DNA from: Cohnella cholangitidis
Lineage (GTDB): Bacteria; Bacillota; Bacilli; Paenibacillales; Paenibacillaceae
DNA length: 64,000 bases
Assembly (NCBI RefSeq): GCF_014107495.1
Contig: NZ_CP041969.1
Location: 1,302,001 to 1,366,000, forward strand
Direction: 5' to 3'
Both the position numbers and the translations under genes were made by a program. Positions 35,951-44,912 of this stretch are shown piece after piece (within the stretch, counting starts at the first letter, position 1; the number at the start of each line of letters is the position of its first letter). The notes beneath the pieces were generated by a model. That model saw only the letters and a program-made list of their open reading frames with translations, made no database searches and was not told the DNA's origin.

Positions 35951-38050
35951 TTATTGTTCTTCCGCATTCGTTTGCTGCCCGTTCGCCGCCGCTCCGACCG
36001 CAGCGTCGGCTCCGTCCGGCGTCCCGTTGACCGAAGTAGCGGGAACGGTTGGTTTGCGGGGAGTTCCGTACAATCCGATCTCCGCATCGTAAGCGTCGAA
36101 AATTTTGCGCGCGATCGGCGCGGCTCCCCAACCGCCATACCCTCCGTCCGGGACGACGACTGCGACTGCCAGCTTCGGCTTATCCGCGGGAGCATAGGCG
36201 ATAAACACGGCGTTCTCTACGCGTTGGCGATTGCCGACGTCCTGCTGGGAAGTACCGGTTTTACGAAGAAACGTGTAGTTGACCCCTTCGAATCCCGATA
36301 CTTTAACCTCCGCCATTCCGTCTTCGATCGCCTTCCAGTAAGCCTTCGGAAAATCGACCGTATTTAACACTTCGGCTTGGAACGGTTGAGTTACGTTGCC
36401 GTTAACGTCTTGAATCTCCTTGACGAACTGCGGCTTCATTCTTTTGCCGTGATTGGCCAGCATTGCGGCGTATTGCGCCAGCTGAAGCGTCGTATACCGG
36501 CCCTGCTGTCCCCATGAAGCCCGGATAAGAGCCGATTGAACGCTCGCCTTCTCGGCTTCGTGGTAATAGTCGATTACGCCGGCCGACTCGCTCGGCAAGC
36601 CGCTTCCCGTCGTCACGCCGAGGCCGAACTTCTTCATGTAATCATCCCAAATATCAAGGCCTTCGGCACCCTTGTACTGCATGTAAAGCTTATTGCCGAC
36701 CATTCCCGACATAAAGGCATTGGACGACTTAGCTATCGCCTTAGTCGCCGTTAAAGGCCCGTTGACCGCATTGCTGGCATTCCGGACTTTGACCTCGTGC
36801 CCTTCTCTGCCGAATTCGAAGTAACCGATATCGTTAAAAACCGTCGACGTCGTAAACAGCTTCTCGTTCAAGCCGACAAGCACGGACAACGGCTTTTGCG
36901 TAGAACCTAGATATACGAGCGAGGAAGGATGATTTTTACGTTCCTCATACTTCTCGTAGGGCGGTTGGACGTCCTTGATCGTGCCGTTATATTGGAAAAA
37001 TTGGATCGCGTCCAAGTCCTTCTTGCTGATCCCGCCTTGCCATACGCTCGGATCGTAATCCGGCATGCTCGCCATCGCCACGATCTGGCCGGTGTCCACT
37101 TCCATCGCTACCGCGTACCCCGTCGTCGGGTGAGCATTCTCGTACTGCTTGCCGCTGGCCGTTTGAACGAACTTGATTTGGTCCATGATCGCCTGCTGGG
37201 TCTGCAATTGTATGCTGCGGTTGATCGTCAGGAACAGGTTCTCGCCTTTGACGGGCTTCGTGAGCTTCATCGGCCCGATAATCTCGCCCTGATTGTTGAC
37301 CGGATATTCCTTGACGCCGTTGCGTCCTCTCAGTTCGTCTTGATACATCAATTCGAGACCGTCGTATCCGACTTCTTCGGAAGAAATATACTTAAGCGTT
37401 TCGTCCGTTTGATCCTTGTTGATATCCTTGTATCTGTCTAGATTCAACGCTCCGCTTAATTTTTTCATATAGCCGACTAACTGCACCGAAACCTGATCCT
37501 GGCTATATTGCCGGATGCTTTCCTCGACGACGTCGATTCCTTTGTATTCCTGGCGATGCTCGGAGAAGTACGCGATCTCCTCTTTCGTAAGTCCCGTCTT
37601 AATGCGGCGCGGTTGATAAGAGTAATGGACGCTGCCCTTCAAGTCCATGTCTTCAAATACATCTTGAACGGTAAGAGGCTTAGCCTTCTTATCTCCCAGC
37701 TTGTTGAAAACTTCCACCAGGCTTGCGGCAAGCGCCATGCCTTCATCGCTTTTCATTTTCAAGTCCAAAGTATAATACAACGATTGCGTGGAAACCGAGT
37801 AAGCGATCGGATTGCCCGCGGAGTCGTAAATATTGCCCCGAATCGGCGGCACGGGGACCTTCTTGGAGCCGATCTCGTGCTCCCTGGCGCGAAGATTGTC
37901 ACCCTCCACGAATTGTAAATAAGCCAGCCTCACGATCAAGATCGAAAAGACGAAAAACGTAATGAAGAAAAAGACGTTAAGCCGGAAGCTGAAATGCCTT
38001 CGGTTTCTGATCTCCCGTTTCTGCGCTTCTTCCGTCAGATTGTTGCTCAC
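35951..38050 (-). CDS. Class B penicillin-binding protein 2 (transpeptidase)
   Basis: A 699-residue class B PBP. One N-terminal span (about residues 20-42) anchors it outside the membrane; PIRGNIYDSAGNPIAYSV opens the dimerisation domain. The transpeptidase has SxxK as STQK (about residue 395), SxN as SSN and KTG as RKTGTSQ. The GTG at 38050 overlaps the stop of the transglutaminase-like gene and has AAAGGAGG 9 bases upstream. Likely an elongation-type peptidoglycan transpeptidase (PBP2/PbpA group). The tail after residue 665 is Ala/Asn-rich and disordered. Confidence 0.92.
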   Translation of the reverse strand: MSNNLTEEAQKREIRNRRHFSFRLNVFFFITFFVFSILIVRLAYLQFVEGDNLRAREHEIGSKKVPVPPIRGNIYDSAGNPIAYSVSTQSLYYTLDLKMKSDEGMALAASLVEVFNKLGDKKAKPLTVQDVFEDMDLKGSVHYSYQPRRIKTGLTKEEIAYFSEHRQEYKGIDVVEESIRQYSQDQVSVQLVGYMKKLSGALNLDRYKDINKDQTDETLKYISSEEVGYDGLELMYQDELRGRNGVKEYPVNNQGEIIGPMKLTKPVKGENLFLTINRSIQLQTQQAIMDQIKFVQTASGKQYENAHPTTGYAVAMEVDTGQIVAMASMPDYDPSVWQGGISKKDLDAIQFFQYNGTIKDVQPPYEKYEERKNHPSSLVYLGSTQKPLSVLVGLNEKLFTTSTVFNDIGYFEFGREGHEVKVRNASNAVNGPLTATKAIAKSSNAFMSGMVGNKLYMQYKGAEGLDIWDDYMKKFGLGVTTGSGLPSESAGVIDYYHEAEKASVQSALIRASWGQQGRYTTLQLAQYAAMLANHGKRMKPQFVKEIQDVNGNVTQPFQAEVLNTVDFPKAYWKAIEDGMAEVKVSGFEGVNYTFLRKTGTSQQDVGNRQRVENAVFIAYAPADKPKLAVAVVVPDGGYGGWGAAPIARKIFDAYDAEIGLYGTPRKPTVPATSVNGTPDGADAAVGAAANGQQTNAEEQ

Positions 38051-39192
38051 GCGGTTAAGCCTCCTTTCCGGATATGCGTATCGGTAAAGCCGGGAGAATC
38101 GAACCAATTCCCCGTCTTAGCCCAAGTAGAATCCAATGATACCCAACGGTCCTGCTCCGATAAATAAACTTCGTTCCATGCATGCGCTCCGTAACCTCCG
38201 CGGCCGTCGTATCCGAGTCCGGTTACGACGCGCGCGTCTAAACCAACGGCTCTTGCCATCGCGGCATACAGCCGGGAATAGTCAATGCAAACGCCTTTAC
38301 GGGTAAGGAAGGTTTGTTCGGGTCCTTGTTCCCGCCAATCTCCTTCTTCCACGTACGCTTTCACTTTGTCATCGTCATAAGCGATTCTGCTGCCGACCCA
38401 GTCGTACAAGGCGCGGGCTTTCGCCTCGTCTCCGGTTTTCCCTTCCGTTACGGAGACGGCGGTTTGCCCGATCTCATCCGGCAACTCGGCATCGATGATA
38501 TCGTATCGCTTTAGCCATAACTGATCGAGTTCGCCCGACATCTCCTGCGCGAACACCGGAAGCCTTTCGTCGATGAGATTTCCCGTCGCCGGACGAATCA
38601 CTTGCGCGGCAATTTCCCGGTACATGCCCGATTGTTGGATGTAATCCGTCATCGGACCTTGTGGAAATAAAGCGCAGTACGCGAATAGAACGGCCGTAAA
38701 TAACAAAGCCCTGCCCGTTCCCAGAGCCGCGCCCACCATTCCGCCGACCGACCGGTTCACGGCTCCGCCGCTCGGCACGATGGCGAACGGGAACGAGATA
38801 ATCGTCCCTAACAATCGAGTCGCTACGCCGGTTAGAAGCCTAATGACGGTATGAAAAACAAGAAACAATGCCGCAAAGCGGAATAACGGCAAATCGCGTA
38901 ATCCCGACAGCGCCGTATAGCCGAATTGAGCGAGATAGGAAGCATCCGGTTGGGGACGGTCCATTTGCCGCTCCGACAACCAAATCTGGAGATGCGGAGA
39001 AACGGCGGAAGCCGCCAGCGCCGAAGCGACAATCGCCGCGACGGCGATAATCGCGCCAATAAGAAAGTACAGGAGCTGCTTAACGGAACCCGAAGCTCCC
39101 CGCCGGATGCCCTGATAGAAGGAAAACGCCACGACCGCCAATATCGTCCAAGTAACGAGATTGGCATCAAAGACGGTCCATTCGCCGTTCAT
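38047..39192 (-). CDS. Membrane protein with CvpA-like N-terminus and transglutaminase domain
   Basis: A 381-residue protein. Residues 10-185 have four or five hydrophobic helices with a CvpA-like look (QGIRRGASGSVKQLLYFLIG). Residues 255-370 are a transglutaminase-like fold with the complete triad: Cys in RKGVCIDYS, His in YGAHAWNEVY, Asp in VSLDSTW. Such domains may be proteases or transferases acting on proteins or peptidoglycan. Translation is coupled to the PBP2 gene by a GTGA overlap. The arrangement suggests a membrane enzyme working on wall synthesis; the substrate is unknown. Confidence 0.85.
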   Translation of the reverse strand: MNGEWTVFDANLVTWTILAVVAFSFYQGIRRGASGSVKQLLYFLIGAIIAVAAIVASALAASAVSPHLQIWLSERQMDRPQPDASYLAQFGYTALSGLRDLPLFRFAALFLVFHTVIRLLTGVATRLLGTIISFPFAIVPSGGAVNRSVGGMVGAALGTGRALLFTAVLFAYCALFPQGPMTDYIQQSGMYREIAAQVIRPATGNLIDERLPVFAQEMSGELDQLWLKRYDIIDAELPDEIGQTAVSVTEGKTGDEAKARALYDWVGSRIAYDDDKVKAYVEEGDWREQGPEQTFLTRKGVCIDYSRLYAAMARAVGLDARVVTGLGYDGRGGYGAHAWNEVYLSEQDRWVSLDSTWAKTGNWFDSPGFTDTHIRKGGLTA

Positions 39193-39197
39193 CCGGT

Positions 39198-39665
39198 TTA
39201 CTTAGCCGAAGCTCGCGCCTGCACGACAAAATCGCGTACCGCGTCTTCCATTTTCAACGTGCCCAGAGATTGTCCGTGAAACTTCACCGTGACTTCGCCC
39301 GAATTCGGAATGCCCGTCAACTCTATGCTCGTAGACTTGATCGAGTACGAACCGTCTTCATTATCCACGTAAGTCGCCTCGCTGGCTTCTCCGGCCATCG
39401 CCTTGAACGCCTGCTCCTTAAGCTCCTCCGTTACCTTGCTTCCGATTGCGCCCAGCTCATCCGACACTTTGGAGCCGACTTCTTTAATCTCGTCGACGCT
39501 TATTCCCCCGTAGGTTACGATGCCGATAACGATCGCCGCGGCCAAAATCCATTTCAGCACGGTTTTTACCAACTTCATAACGATAAAAATCGCAACGATG
39601 GCTACCGCCACGATCACCCAGTTGTCTTGTATAAATTGCAGCCAAGCATCCGTATCGAAACTCAT
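39198..39665 (-). CDS. Hypothetical membrane protein, first gene of the PBP2 operon
   Basis: A 155-residue protein. Two closely spaced hydrophobic segments cover residues 15-33 and 37-55. A charged, helical stretch rich in Glu/Lys (SVDEIKEVGSKVSDELGAIG) follows, then a small beta domain. It resembles no named family known to me. It ends 6 bases before the transglutaminase-like gene, so the three genes form an operon. GGGGGAG precedes the ATG. Confidence 0.65.
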   Translation of the reverse strand: MSFDTDAWLQFIQDNWVIVAVAIVAIFIVMKLVKTVLKWILAAAIVIGIVTYGGISVDEIKEVGSKVSDELGAIGSKVTEELKEQAFKAMAGEASEATYVDNEDGSYSIKSTSIELTGIPNSGEVTVKFHGQSLGTLKMEDAVRDFVVQARASAK

Positions 39666-39839
39666 GAACTCTCCCCCATCAACAATAGAACTCGATTATC
39701 GCAATGACCCTATTATACCGTAATGCAAATCCCCCCGTAAACGACCGTCATATCCCAGACAATTGGCACGTACAAGTAGGATAAGCCGCGGATGCGGACG
39801 AGGGGTACCGACTACCCCAATACGAGGAGGTAGCGGACT

Positions 39840-41045
39840 ATGAAAACCGCCGTCTGGCTTTATTTGTTTTTGTTCGTCGCATTTTTCGATTTGCATGCCC
39901 AATACCCTATGCTGACCCCGTTCGCCGTATCCCTCGGCGCCGCCCCTTCCTTCATCGGGCTCGTCATGGGGATGTATTCCTTGACCCATCTTCCCGGCAA
40001 CCTGATCGCCGGCGTCGCGGTCGACCGGTTCGGCAGCCGCTTGTTCATCTCCGCAAGCTTGATCGGCGCCGGTATCCTCTTGCTCTTCCAGGCTCGGGTT
40101 ACGGATCCTTGGCAGCTTCTATACATTCGCTCCATTAGCGGATTCGTTCTCGCCTTCCTCTCTCCGGCTTGCATGTCGCTTCTCGCGAGGTTGGCCAAAG
40201 ATCACATTCACCAAGGCAAGCTCATGGCCGGCAATGGACTTGTCCATACGATCGCGTCCGTCGTTTCTCCGGCGGCCGGTGCTTATTTAGCCGCGACGAT
40301 CGGTTTCAGCCAATCGTTCGCCATGCTAGGCTTAATCCTCTTCTTAACCGGAGTATTCTCTCTCTGGTTCGTGAAGGATGCCGCCCGGACGCCTCGGGAA
40401 ATCGAAGCGGACAAGAAAACGCAGATCGGCCCTCAGACTACTCATAACGAACAAACAAGCTCTCAAGAAGGGACTCCCGCGCGTCTTCCATGGACAATCT
40501 TCTCGTTGCCTGTCGGCCTCGCCTGCGCTCAGGGGATATTGGCCTTCGAGTTGCCTCTTCGCGGAACGGACAGCGCGACCATAATGAGTACGGGCATTTT
40601 GTTCTCGATTGTAAGCCTCGGCGCTCTTGTCACGCTAGGCTTGTTGTTCCTGAACCGCTATTTGCCCTACTTGAGAACGTTGTTCGGCGTCCTTATGCTT
40701 GCCATCTGCTACTATGGCTTAGCTTCCGGTTGGTCCGTTCCGTTGTTGGTGCTGTTATTCGCTATCGGGATGGCAAAAGGAGTAATTTTTCCGGCGATGA
40801 CATCCTTCCTCCTGCAGCTAAGCGGACCGACCCGATATGGAAGAACGTTCTCGTTGTTGTCGATATCCTTATCGATAGGTTCGTTCATCGGTCCAGTCGC
40901 CGCCGGAGCGGTAAGAGAGCATTTTTCCCCCTACTTTCTTTCCTTTCTCGCCCTGATGCTCTCGCTGGCGTTGTTGTTCCCTCGCCCTACGTTCCGGGAC
41001 AATTGGAATCCTAGGGCTCCGCTTCCTTTGCATCACGAGAATTAA
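39840..41045 (+). CDS. MFS transporter
   Basis: A 401-residue, twelve-span major facilitator. The loop 2-3 motif is recognisable as GVAVDRFGSRLFISASLIGAG in relaxed form (near residue 60), and a soluble central loop rich in Gln/Thr/Lys (residues 180-220) divides the two halves. GAGGAGG lies upstream of the ATG. Substrate unknown; drug or metabolite export is the usual inference. Confidence 0.85.
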   Translation: MKTAVWLYLFLFVAFFDLHAQYPMLTPFAVSLGAAPSFIGLVMGMYSLTHLPGNLIAGVAVDRFGSRLFISASLIGAGILLLFQARVTDPWQLLYIRSISGFVLAFLSPACMSLLARLAKDHIHQGKLMAGNGLVHTIASVVSPAAGAYLAATIGFSQSFAMLGLILFLTGVFSLWFVKDAARTPREIEADKKTQIGPQTTHNEQTSSQEGTPARLPWTIFSLPVGLACAQGILAFELPLRGTDSATIMSTGILFSIVSLGALVTLGLLFLNRYLPYLRTLFGVLMLAICYYGLASGWSVPLLVLLFAIGMAKGVIFPAMTSFLLQLSGPTRYGRTFSLLSISLSIGSFIGPVAAGAVREHFSPYFLSFLALMLSLALLFPRPTFRDNWNPRAPLPLHHEN

Positions 41046-41196
41046 CGCCAATGAACGTCTACCGCCTCATCTGGGTATTCGCACACGTCAATCCCTCGTT
41101 ATAGGCATATGATGCATGGTAGTAGCCTACGCCCTCAACCCGGTGCGGATCCGAAAAAGGGCTCAATCTCGAGGCTGCTAAAGCGGGGTGGCGAAT

Positions 41197-41289
41197 ATGT
41201 CCCAAAGCGGAGCTGGCGGATATAATATAACAACGACTATCATGCTCGTTTTGTTCATTTTGCTCGTAATCGCATGGCGTGCCTGTTAA
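41197..41289 (+). CDS. YjcZ-family sporulation peptide
   Basis: A 30-residue hydrophobic peptide (MSQSGAGGYNITTTIMLVLF...) with a Gly-rich head and one membrane segment, matching the YjcZ-type pattern (GGGFALIVVLFILLIIVG). GGGGTGG precedes the ATG by 5 bases and a terminator follows. The other bases of 41046-41475 show no gene. Confidence 0.75.
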   Translation: MSQSGAGGYNITTTIMLVLFILLVIAWRAC

Positions 41290-41305
41290 GTCGGCTCCCT
41301 TGCAT

Positions 41306-41335
41306 GCGGCTCGGAAGGGCCGCTTTGTTGTTTAT
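41306..41335 (+). terminator. Terminator after the YjcZ-type gene
   Basis: GCGGC/GCCGC stem followed by TTTGTTGTTTATTTG. Confidence 0.6.
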
Positions 41336-41475
41336 TTGAGCTTGCTTCCGATTGTTGCTCGCTGAGACTAGAGACAAGCCCACTGCCGATACGGATGTTC
41401 ATTCCGCTAAAAAACGACATGATCGTGGTACAATAAGGAGCAGAGGTGTAGAAAATTCAATCGGGGTGATTCTCT

Positions 41476-41829
41476 ATGGACATAGCCATCATCGTTGAAG
41501 GCAAAAACGACAAAAGCCGTCTCTCTCGCGTTCTCTCTCCCGAAATCCCCATCCACTGCACTTTCGGGACGCTGAACACGAACCGGATCGAAGCGCTCCG
41601 CAAAGCTGTCGGCGATCGGCACGTCTACCTGTTCACCGATCCCGACTCATCGGGACGCCGGATTAGAGGAATGTTGCGGGAGGTATTCCCCGACGCCGAA
41701 CATATCTATACGCGAAGAGGCTATAGCGGGGTGGAAGGCACTCCCGAAGAGTATCTCATCCAACAATTGGAGAAGGTAGGCCTTGAACAGTATATTTTAT
41801 ATCCCGACCAGACTATCGGATGGCCTTAA
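41476..41829 (+). CDS. Toprim-domain protein (RNase M5-like)
   Basis: A 117-residue single Toprim domain: catalytic Glu in IVEGKNDKSRL (residues 6-16) and the DxD motif in LFTDPDSSGRRIR (about 53-65). The fold and motif order match RNase M5 and related small Toprim proteins, but it lacks the C-terminal part of the 5S rRNA maturase. It may be a nuclease or topoisomerase-like accessory. GGGGTGA precedes the ATG. Confidence 0.82.
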   Translation: MDIAIIVEGKNDKSRLSRVLSPEIPIHCTFGTLNTNRIEALRKAVGDRHVYLFTDPDSSGRRIRGMLREVFPDAEHIYTRRGYSGVEGTPEEYLIQQLEKVGLEQYILYPDQTIGWP

Positions 41830-41848
41830 TGTCCACAAGGTGGAAATA

Positions 41849-41891
41849 GCACAAGATCAGGGTTGTCCGCATGACGGCCCTGATCTTGTGC
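41849..41891. repeat. Perfect 14-bp inverted repeat
   Basis: GCACAAGATCAGGG and CCCTGATCTTGTGC with a 15-base loop, 20 bases after the Toprim gene. No T-run on either side, so it may be a processing or stability hairpin rather than a terminator. Confidence 0.65.
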
Positions 41892-41948
41892 GTATTAAGG
41901 GTATCCGCTAAGCCGCCGTCCCCTCATGCGAGGCTTGCGCACCTCGAC

Positions 41949-41969
41949 GAAGGCACTTTTTTGGCCTTC
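41949..41969. repeat. Dispersed short repeat, copy 1
   Basis: GAAGGC/GCCTTC arms around a T6 centre. Twenty bases (AAGGCACTTTTTTGGCCTTC) recur exactly at 63027-63046. Confidence 0.6.
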
Positions 41970-42015
41970 GCAAGAATTCTCATTCTCGTTACAATCCAAT
42001 CCCGTCCCGCGCGTC

Positions 42016-42058
42016 AAAAAAACCGCTTCATCCCTCCGCGGGCGGGAGAATGAGCGGC
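42016..42058 (-). terminator. Terminator after the Sco gene
   Basis: Minus-strand stem GCCGCTCATTCTCCC paired with GGGATGAAGCGG, then seven T. Confidence 0.85.
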
Positions 42059-42079
42059 TTTTGCTTAATAATCGAATAA

Positions 42080-42790
42080 TTACAGCAAGCTCTTGATCTT
42101 CTTAGCCATATCGCTAGGGCTTAGATTGTCTCCGCCCTCTTCGATATAGTCGTTGGCGGAAATCCAGTCGCGAATTTGCCCGTCCTTGTCGAGCAGCACG
42201 ATCAGGTTCATGTGACCGAAATTGCCTTGAGCGTCTTTCGTAACCAGAATCTGATACTTACGCGCCAATTCTGCCGTTTCTTTCTCGTCTCCCCGCAGGA
42301 ACTTCCAGCCCTTAGGATCCGCATCGAAGCGTTCCGCATAGTCCTTCAGCGCTTCCGTCGTATCGTTATTCGGGTCGATCGTCACCGAGAGAAACTGAAC
42401 CTCGTCTCCGAAAACTCCGTCTTCCTTCAGTTCATCTTGTACTTGGGACATCAAGAACGTGGTCGGCGGACATACGTCAGGACAATTCGCGAAGAAGAAG
42501 TACAACAGCCTAGCTTTGCCGTTCGTGTTGGCCAGCGTCACGTTCTCGCCGTTCGTATCCGTATAAGAAAACTCAGCCCCTTGGCCCTGCAGAGGCAACT
42601 CGCCCTCTTTGTTCTGCTGCGCGAGTATAAAATATCCTAAAACCAAACATAGCGCGAGCACAATCAAAGAAAAACCATACCGTTGTATCCACGGCTTCTG
42701 CGGTCTTGCCGCCGCGCTCGCGAGCTCCGCACTCTGATTGACGGATACGTTGACTTCAACTTGCGATTGTTCATCCTTTTGCTGATCCAT
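42080..42790 (-). CDS. SCO1/SenC family copper chaperone
   Basis: A 236-residue membrane-anchored protein: one span at residues 38-58, then a thioredoxin-like domain outside the cell. Copper ligands are the pair in NCPDVCP (about residues 102-108) and His in FGHMNLI. Sco proteins help assemble the Cu-A centre of cytochrome c oxidase. The ATG lies 6 bases after the ctaB stop, and GGGGTG inside ctaB serves as ribosome site, so it is the second gene of a ctaB-sco unit. Confidence 0.93.
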   Translation of the reverse strand: MDQQKDEQSQVEVNVSVNQSAELASAAARPQKPWIQRYGFSLIVLALCLVLGYFILAQQNKEGELPLQGQGAEFSYTDTNGENVTLANTNGKARLLYFFFANCPDVCPPTTFLMSQVQDELKEDGVFGDEVQFLSVTIDPNNDTTEALKDYAERFDADPKGWKFLRGDEKETAELARKYQILVTKDAQGNFGHMNLIVLLDKDGQIRDWISANDYIEEGGDNLSPSDMAKKIKSLL

Positions 42791-42796
42791 CCGACT

Positions 42797-43662
42797 TTAC
42801 ACCCCTTGCGTATTCAAAATCATCGTTAAAAACATAACCATCAAGTAGTTAATCGAAATCATGAAGTCCGCTTTCGCCCACTTCTCGTCATCTTTGGCAC
42901 GTAAGCCCGAAACCGCATGAATAAACCATACTACCGCAATCCCGACGGACAAGATAAGAAAATAAATCCCCACATAATCGTAGTAATACATCAAAACGGA
43001 TGCCGGTATTAGCAGCAAAATATACGGAAGCATCTGCCATTTCGTGCGAGTGACTCCCTTGACGACCGGAAGTAAAGGAAACCCGGCTGCCCTGTACTCT
43101 TCCTTGCGTCTGATGGCCAGCGACCAGAAATGGGCCGGCTGCCACAAGAACAAAAGGCAAACAAAATCCAAGCTCCTTCGTCGACCGTGTTCGTTACCGC
43201 GCAATACCCGATGACCGGCGGCATGGCGCCGGATACTCCTCCGATCGAAGTACTCCAAGTGGAGCTGCGCTTAAGCCACATCGTGTAGATCACGACGTAG
43301 ACGAACATGCCGAGCAAGCCCAGCCATCCCGAAAGCACGTTGACCAAAGCGAATAACACGATTAATCCTATTGCGCCCAGCACGATCCCGTACATAAGCA
43401 CGAACCGAGGCGTCATCCTGTTCTGGGGAAGGGCGCGATCGCGCGTTCTTTCCATTTTCATATCGAGTTCGCGATCTAAATAATTATTGAAAACGCACGC
43501 GGAAGCCATCGTTAACGCGGATCCGACGAGCATCCACAGCAGGGTCCAACTAAAAATCGTATCCCATTCCCACTTGGACGCGACCCAGAAACCGCCGAAA
43601 GCCGCGATTAAATTCAACCGGATAATACGTGGCTTCGTTAAAGCCACAAGATCTTTAAGCAC
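42797..43662 (-). pseudogene. ctaB: Protoheme IX farnesyltransferase (heme O synthase) CtaB, frameshifted
   Basis: The N-terminal half starts at GTG 43662 (AAAGGAGG upstream) and contains the prenyl-transfer motif NNYLDRELDMKMERTRDRAL (first Asp-rich motif) and PPVIGY. The frame is lost after DEGAWILFAF. The second frame resumes LFLWQPAHFWSLAIRRKEEY, which includes the second Asp/Glu-rich region, to 42797. Adding one T to the T4 run (AAAA at 43152-43155) restores a 288-residue enzyme. Because ctaA and sco are intact, this is probably a consensus error. CtaB farnesylates heme B to heme O. Confidence 0.88.
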
Positions 43663-43711
43663 GGAGTTCCTCCTTTATGCAAACACAGCGGCATAACCTG
43701 ACGTATGATCC

Positions 43712-43741
43712 ATGATACCGCAAATCTTCAAGCATTGACAA
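43712..43741 (-). promoter_or_regulatory. Promoter of ctaB-sco
   Basis: Minus strand TTGTCA, 18-base spacer, TATCAT, about 50 bases before the GTG start. The remaining sequence up to 44081 shows no gene or strong structure. Confidence 0.45.
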
Positions 43742-44081
43742 TGTTCGCCTCCCCGAGTTCATCAAATCGCCACCACCTGTGAACAAGGTGCGAACTCCCC
43801 CTAAATTCCCCATCATTACCCAGTCACACAATTCGGGCTGCCTAAATACACTGTATTGCGACAATCGCCTAATGCCAAAACGAACGACATGGGCGACTTG
43901 TTAATGGAAGGTGGCATGGGATTTGGCCGTTATTAAGGCAACTAGCGGGCAAGTCAAAATGTTGGCCCCTTATGCGGTGCAAAAAACCTTATTCCAAAGC
44001 GCCCGAGACCAAGATATCCGGTTTTGCCCCGTCCGCCGCAGATTGTCCATCCGTTTATTAATTTAAGGGAGGATTTACAAA

Positions 44082-44567
44082 ATGTTAAACAACAACAAAA
44101 TGGCTTGGCCTTCTTATCCGCAAAATCAAGTCCAAAGCTCGATGATGCCGATGTCCATGCCAATGCCAATGCCAATGCCAATGCCGATGGGCGCACCTGC
44201 CGCAAACGCAATGCCCAATATGACGATGATGCAAGGGACGGTTCCGCCGCCCGTCACGGGCGGCATTCCGGTCGCGCCCGGGGCAACGACGCTGCCGGCG
44301 CCGGTCGTCGAAGAATCGTATGTAGAAAACATTCTTCGCATGAATTTAGGAAAAGTCGCGACCTTATATATGACTTATGAGAACAATTCCGAGTGGAACG
44401 CCAAAATATTCAAGGGCGTGCTGGAAGCGGCCGGCCGCGACCACATCATCATAAGCGATCCGGTAACCGGCAAACGTTACTTACTGCTCACGTTGAATTT
44501 GGATTACATCACGTTCGACGAGCCGATCAATTATAATCTTCCGTTCGGTTCGATGCCTACCCGTTAA
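44082..44567 (+). CDS. gerQ: Spore coat protein GerQ
   Basis: A 161-residue coat protein. The C-terminal half carries the GerQ core (YVENILRMNLGKVATLYMTY, NAKIFKGVLEAAGRDHIIIS, GKRYLLL). The N-terminal half is disordered, with a run of Met-Pro repeats (residues 21-36) and Pro/Ala-rich segments. GerQ anchors the cortex hydrolase CwlJ and is cross-linked by transglutaminase in Bacillus; the Lys-rich N-terminal cluster used there is reduced here to a single Lys near the start. AAGGGAGG precedes the ATG. Confidence 0.92.
   Translation: MLNNNKMAWPSYPQNQVQSSMMPMSMPMPMPMPMPMGAPAANAMPNMTMMQGTVPPPVTGGIPVAPGATTLPAPVVEESYVENILRMNLGKVATLYMTYENNSEWNAKIFKGVLEAAGRDHIIISDPVTGKRYLLLTLNLDYITFDEPINYNLPFGSMPTR
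44145..44190 (+). repeat. ATGCCA hexanucleotide tandem repeat in gerQ
   Basis: About seven near-identical 6-base units (ATGCC[A/G]) code for Met-Pro repeats. Length change by slippage would stay in frame. Confidence 0.8.
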
Positions 44568-44841
44568 TCCTTATCGGACGGAAGGTCCAAATTCTAAGCC
44601 CTTCCTTCCCTCCTTTTACCCATTGCTCCATCTCTATCCAGGAACGTCCTTCGCGACGTTCCTTTTCGCATTTTACGGCTTCTTCCTCGGTGCCGACGCG
44701 TTGAATTTCCACGAATACTCCGGGCTGCGCCGTATTTTCGGCGATTTGGACTTCCAGCCATCGCTCTGGTTCGGCGTGAACCCATGACATGTAGGCTTCC
44801 CGATGCCGTTCCGGTATGACGTATTCACAAAAGACGATCAT
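44557..44841 (-). CDS. Hypothetical protein, convergent with gerQ
   Basis: A 94-residue soluble protein, rich in Trp and Glu (YMSWVHAEPERWLEVQIAEN, SWIEMEQWV). Alternating strand-helix pattern hints at a small alpha/beta barrel-type (ferredoxin-like) fold, but no family is recognised. Its end overlaps the last 11 bases of gerQ on the other strand. Confidence 0.55.
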   Translation of the reverse strand: MIVFCEYVIPERHREAYMSWVHAEPERWLEVQIAENTAQPGVFVEIQRVGTEEEAVKCEKERREGRSWIEMEQWVKGGKEGLRIWTFRPIRING

Positions 44842-44912
44842 GGCTTAATGCCTCTTTCCTTCATATTTTGTCGGCAAGACGTCCATACTGAAACAAAAAG
44901 GGGGCTGAGCAA

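Noticed and set aside
41871..42053. 60-residue frame containing the dispersed repeat
   Set aside because: Starts inside a hairpin arm, no ribosome site, and ends in the Sco terminator.
43655..44080. Small open frames in the gap before gerQ
   Set aside because: Weak starts, no ribosome sites, no recognisable protein features.
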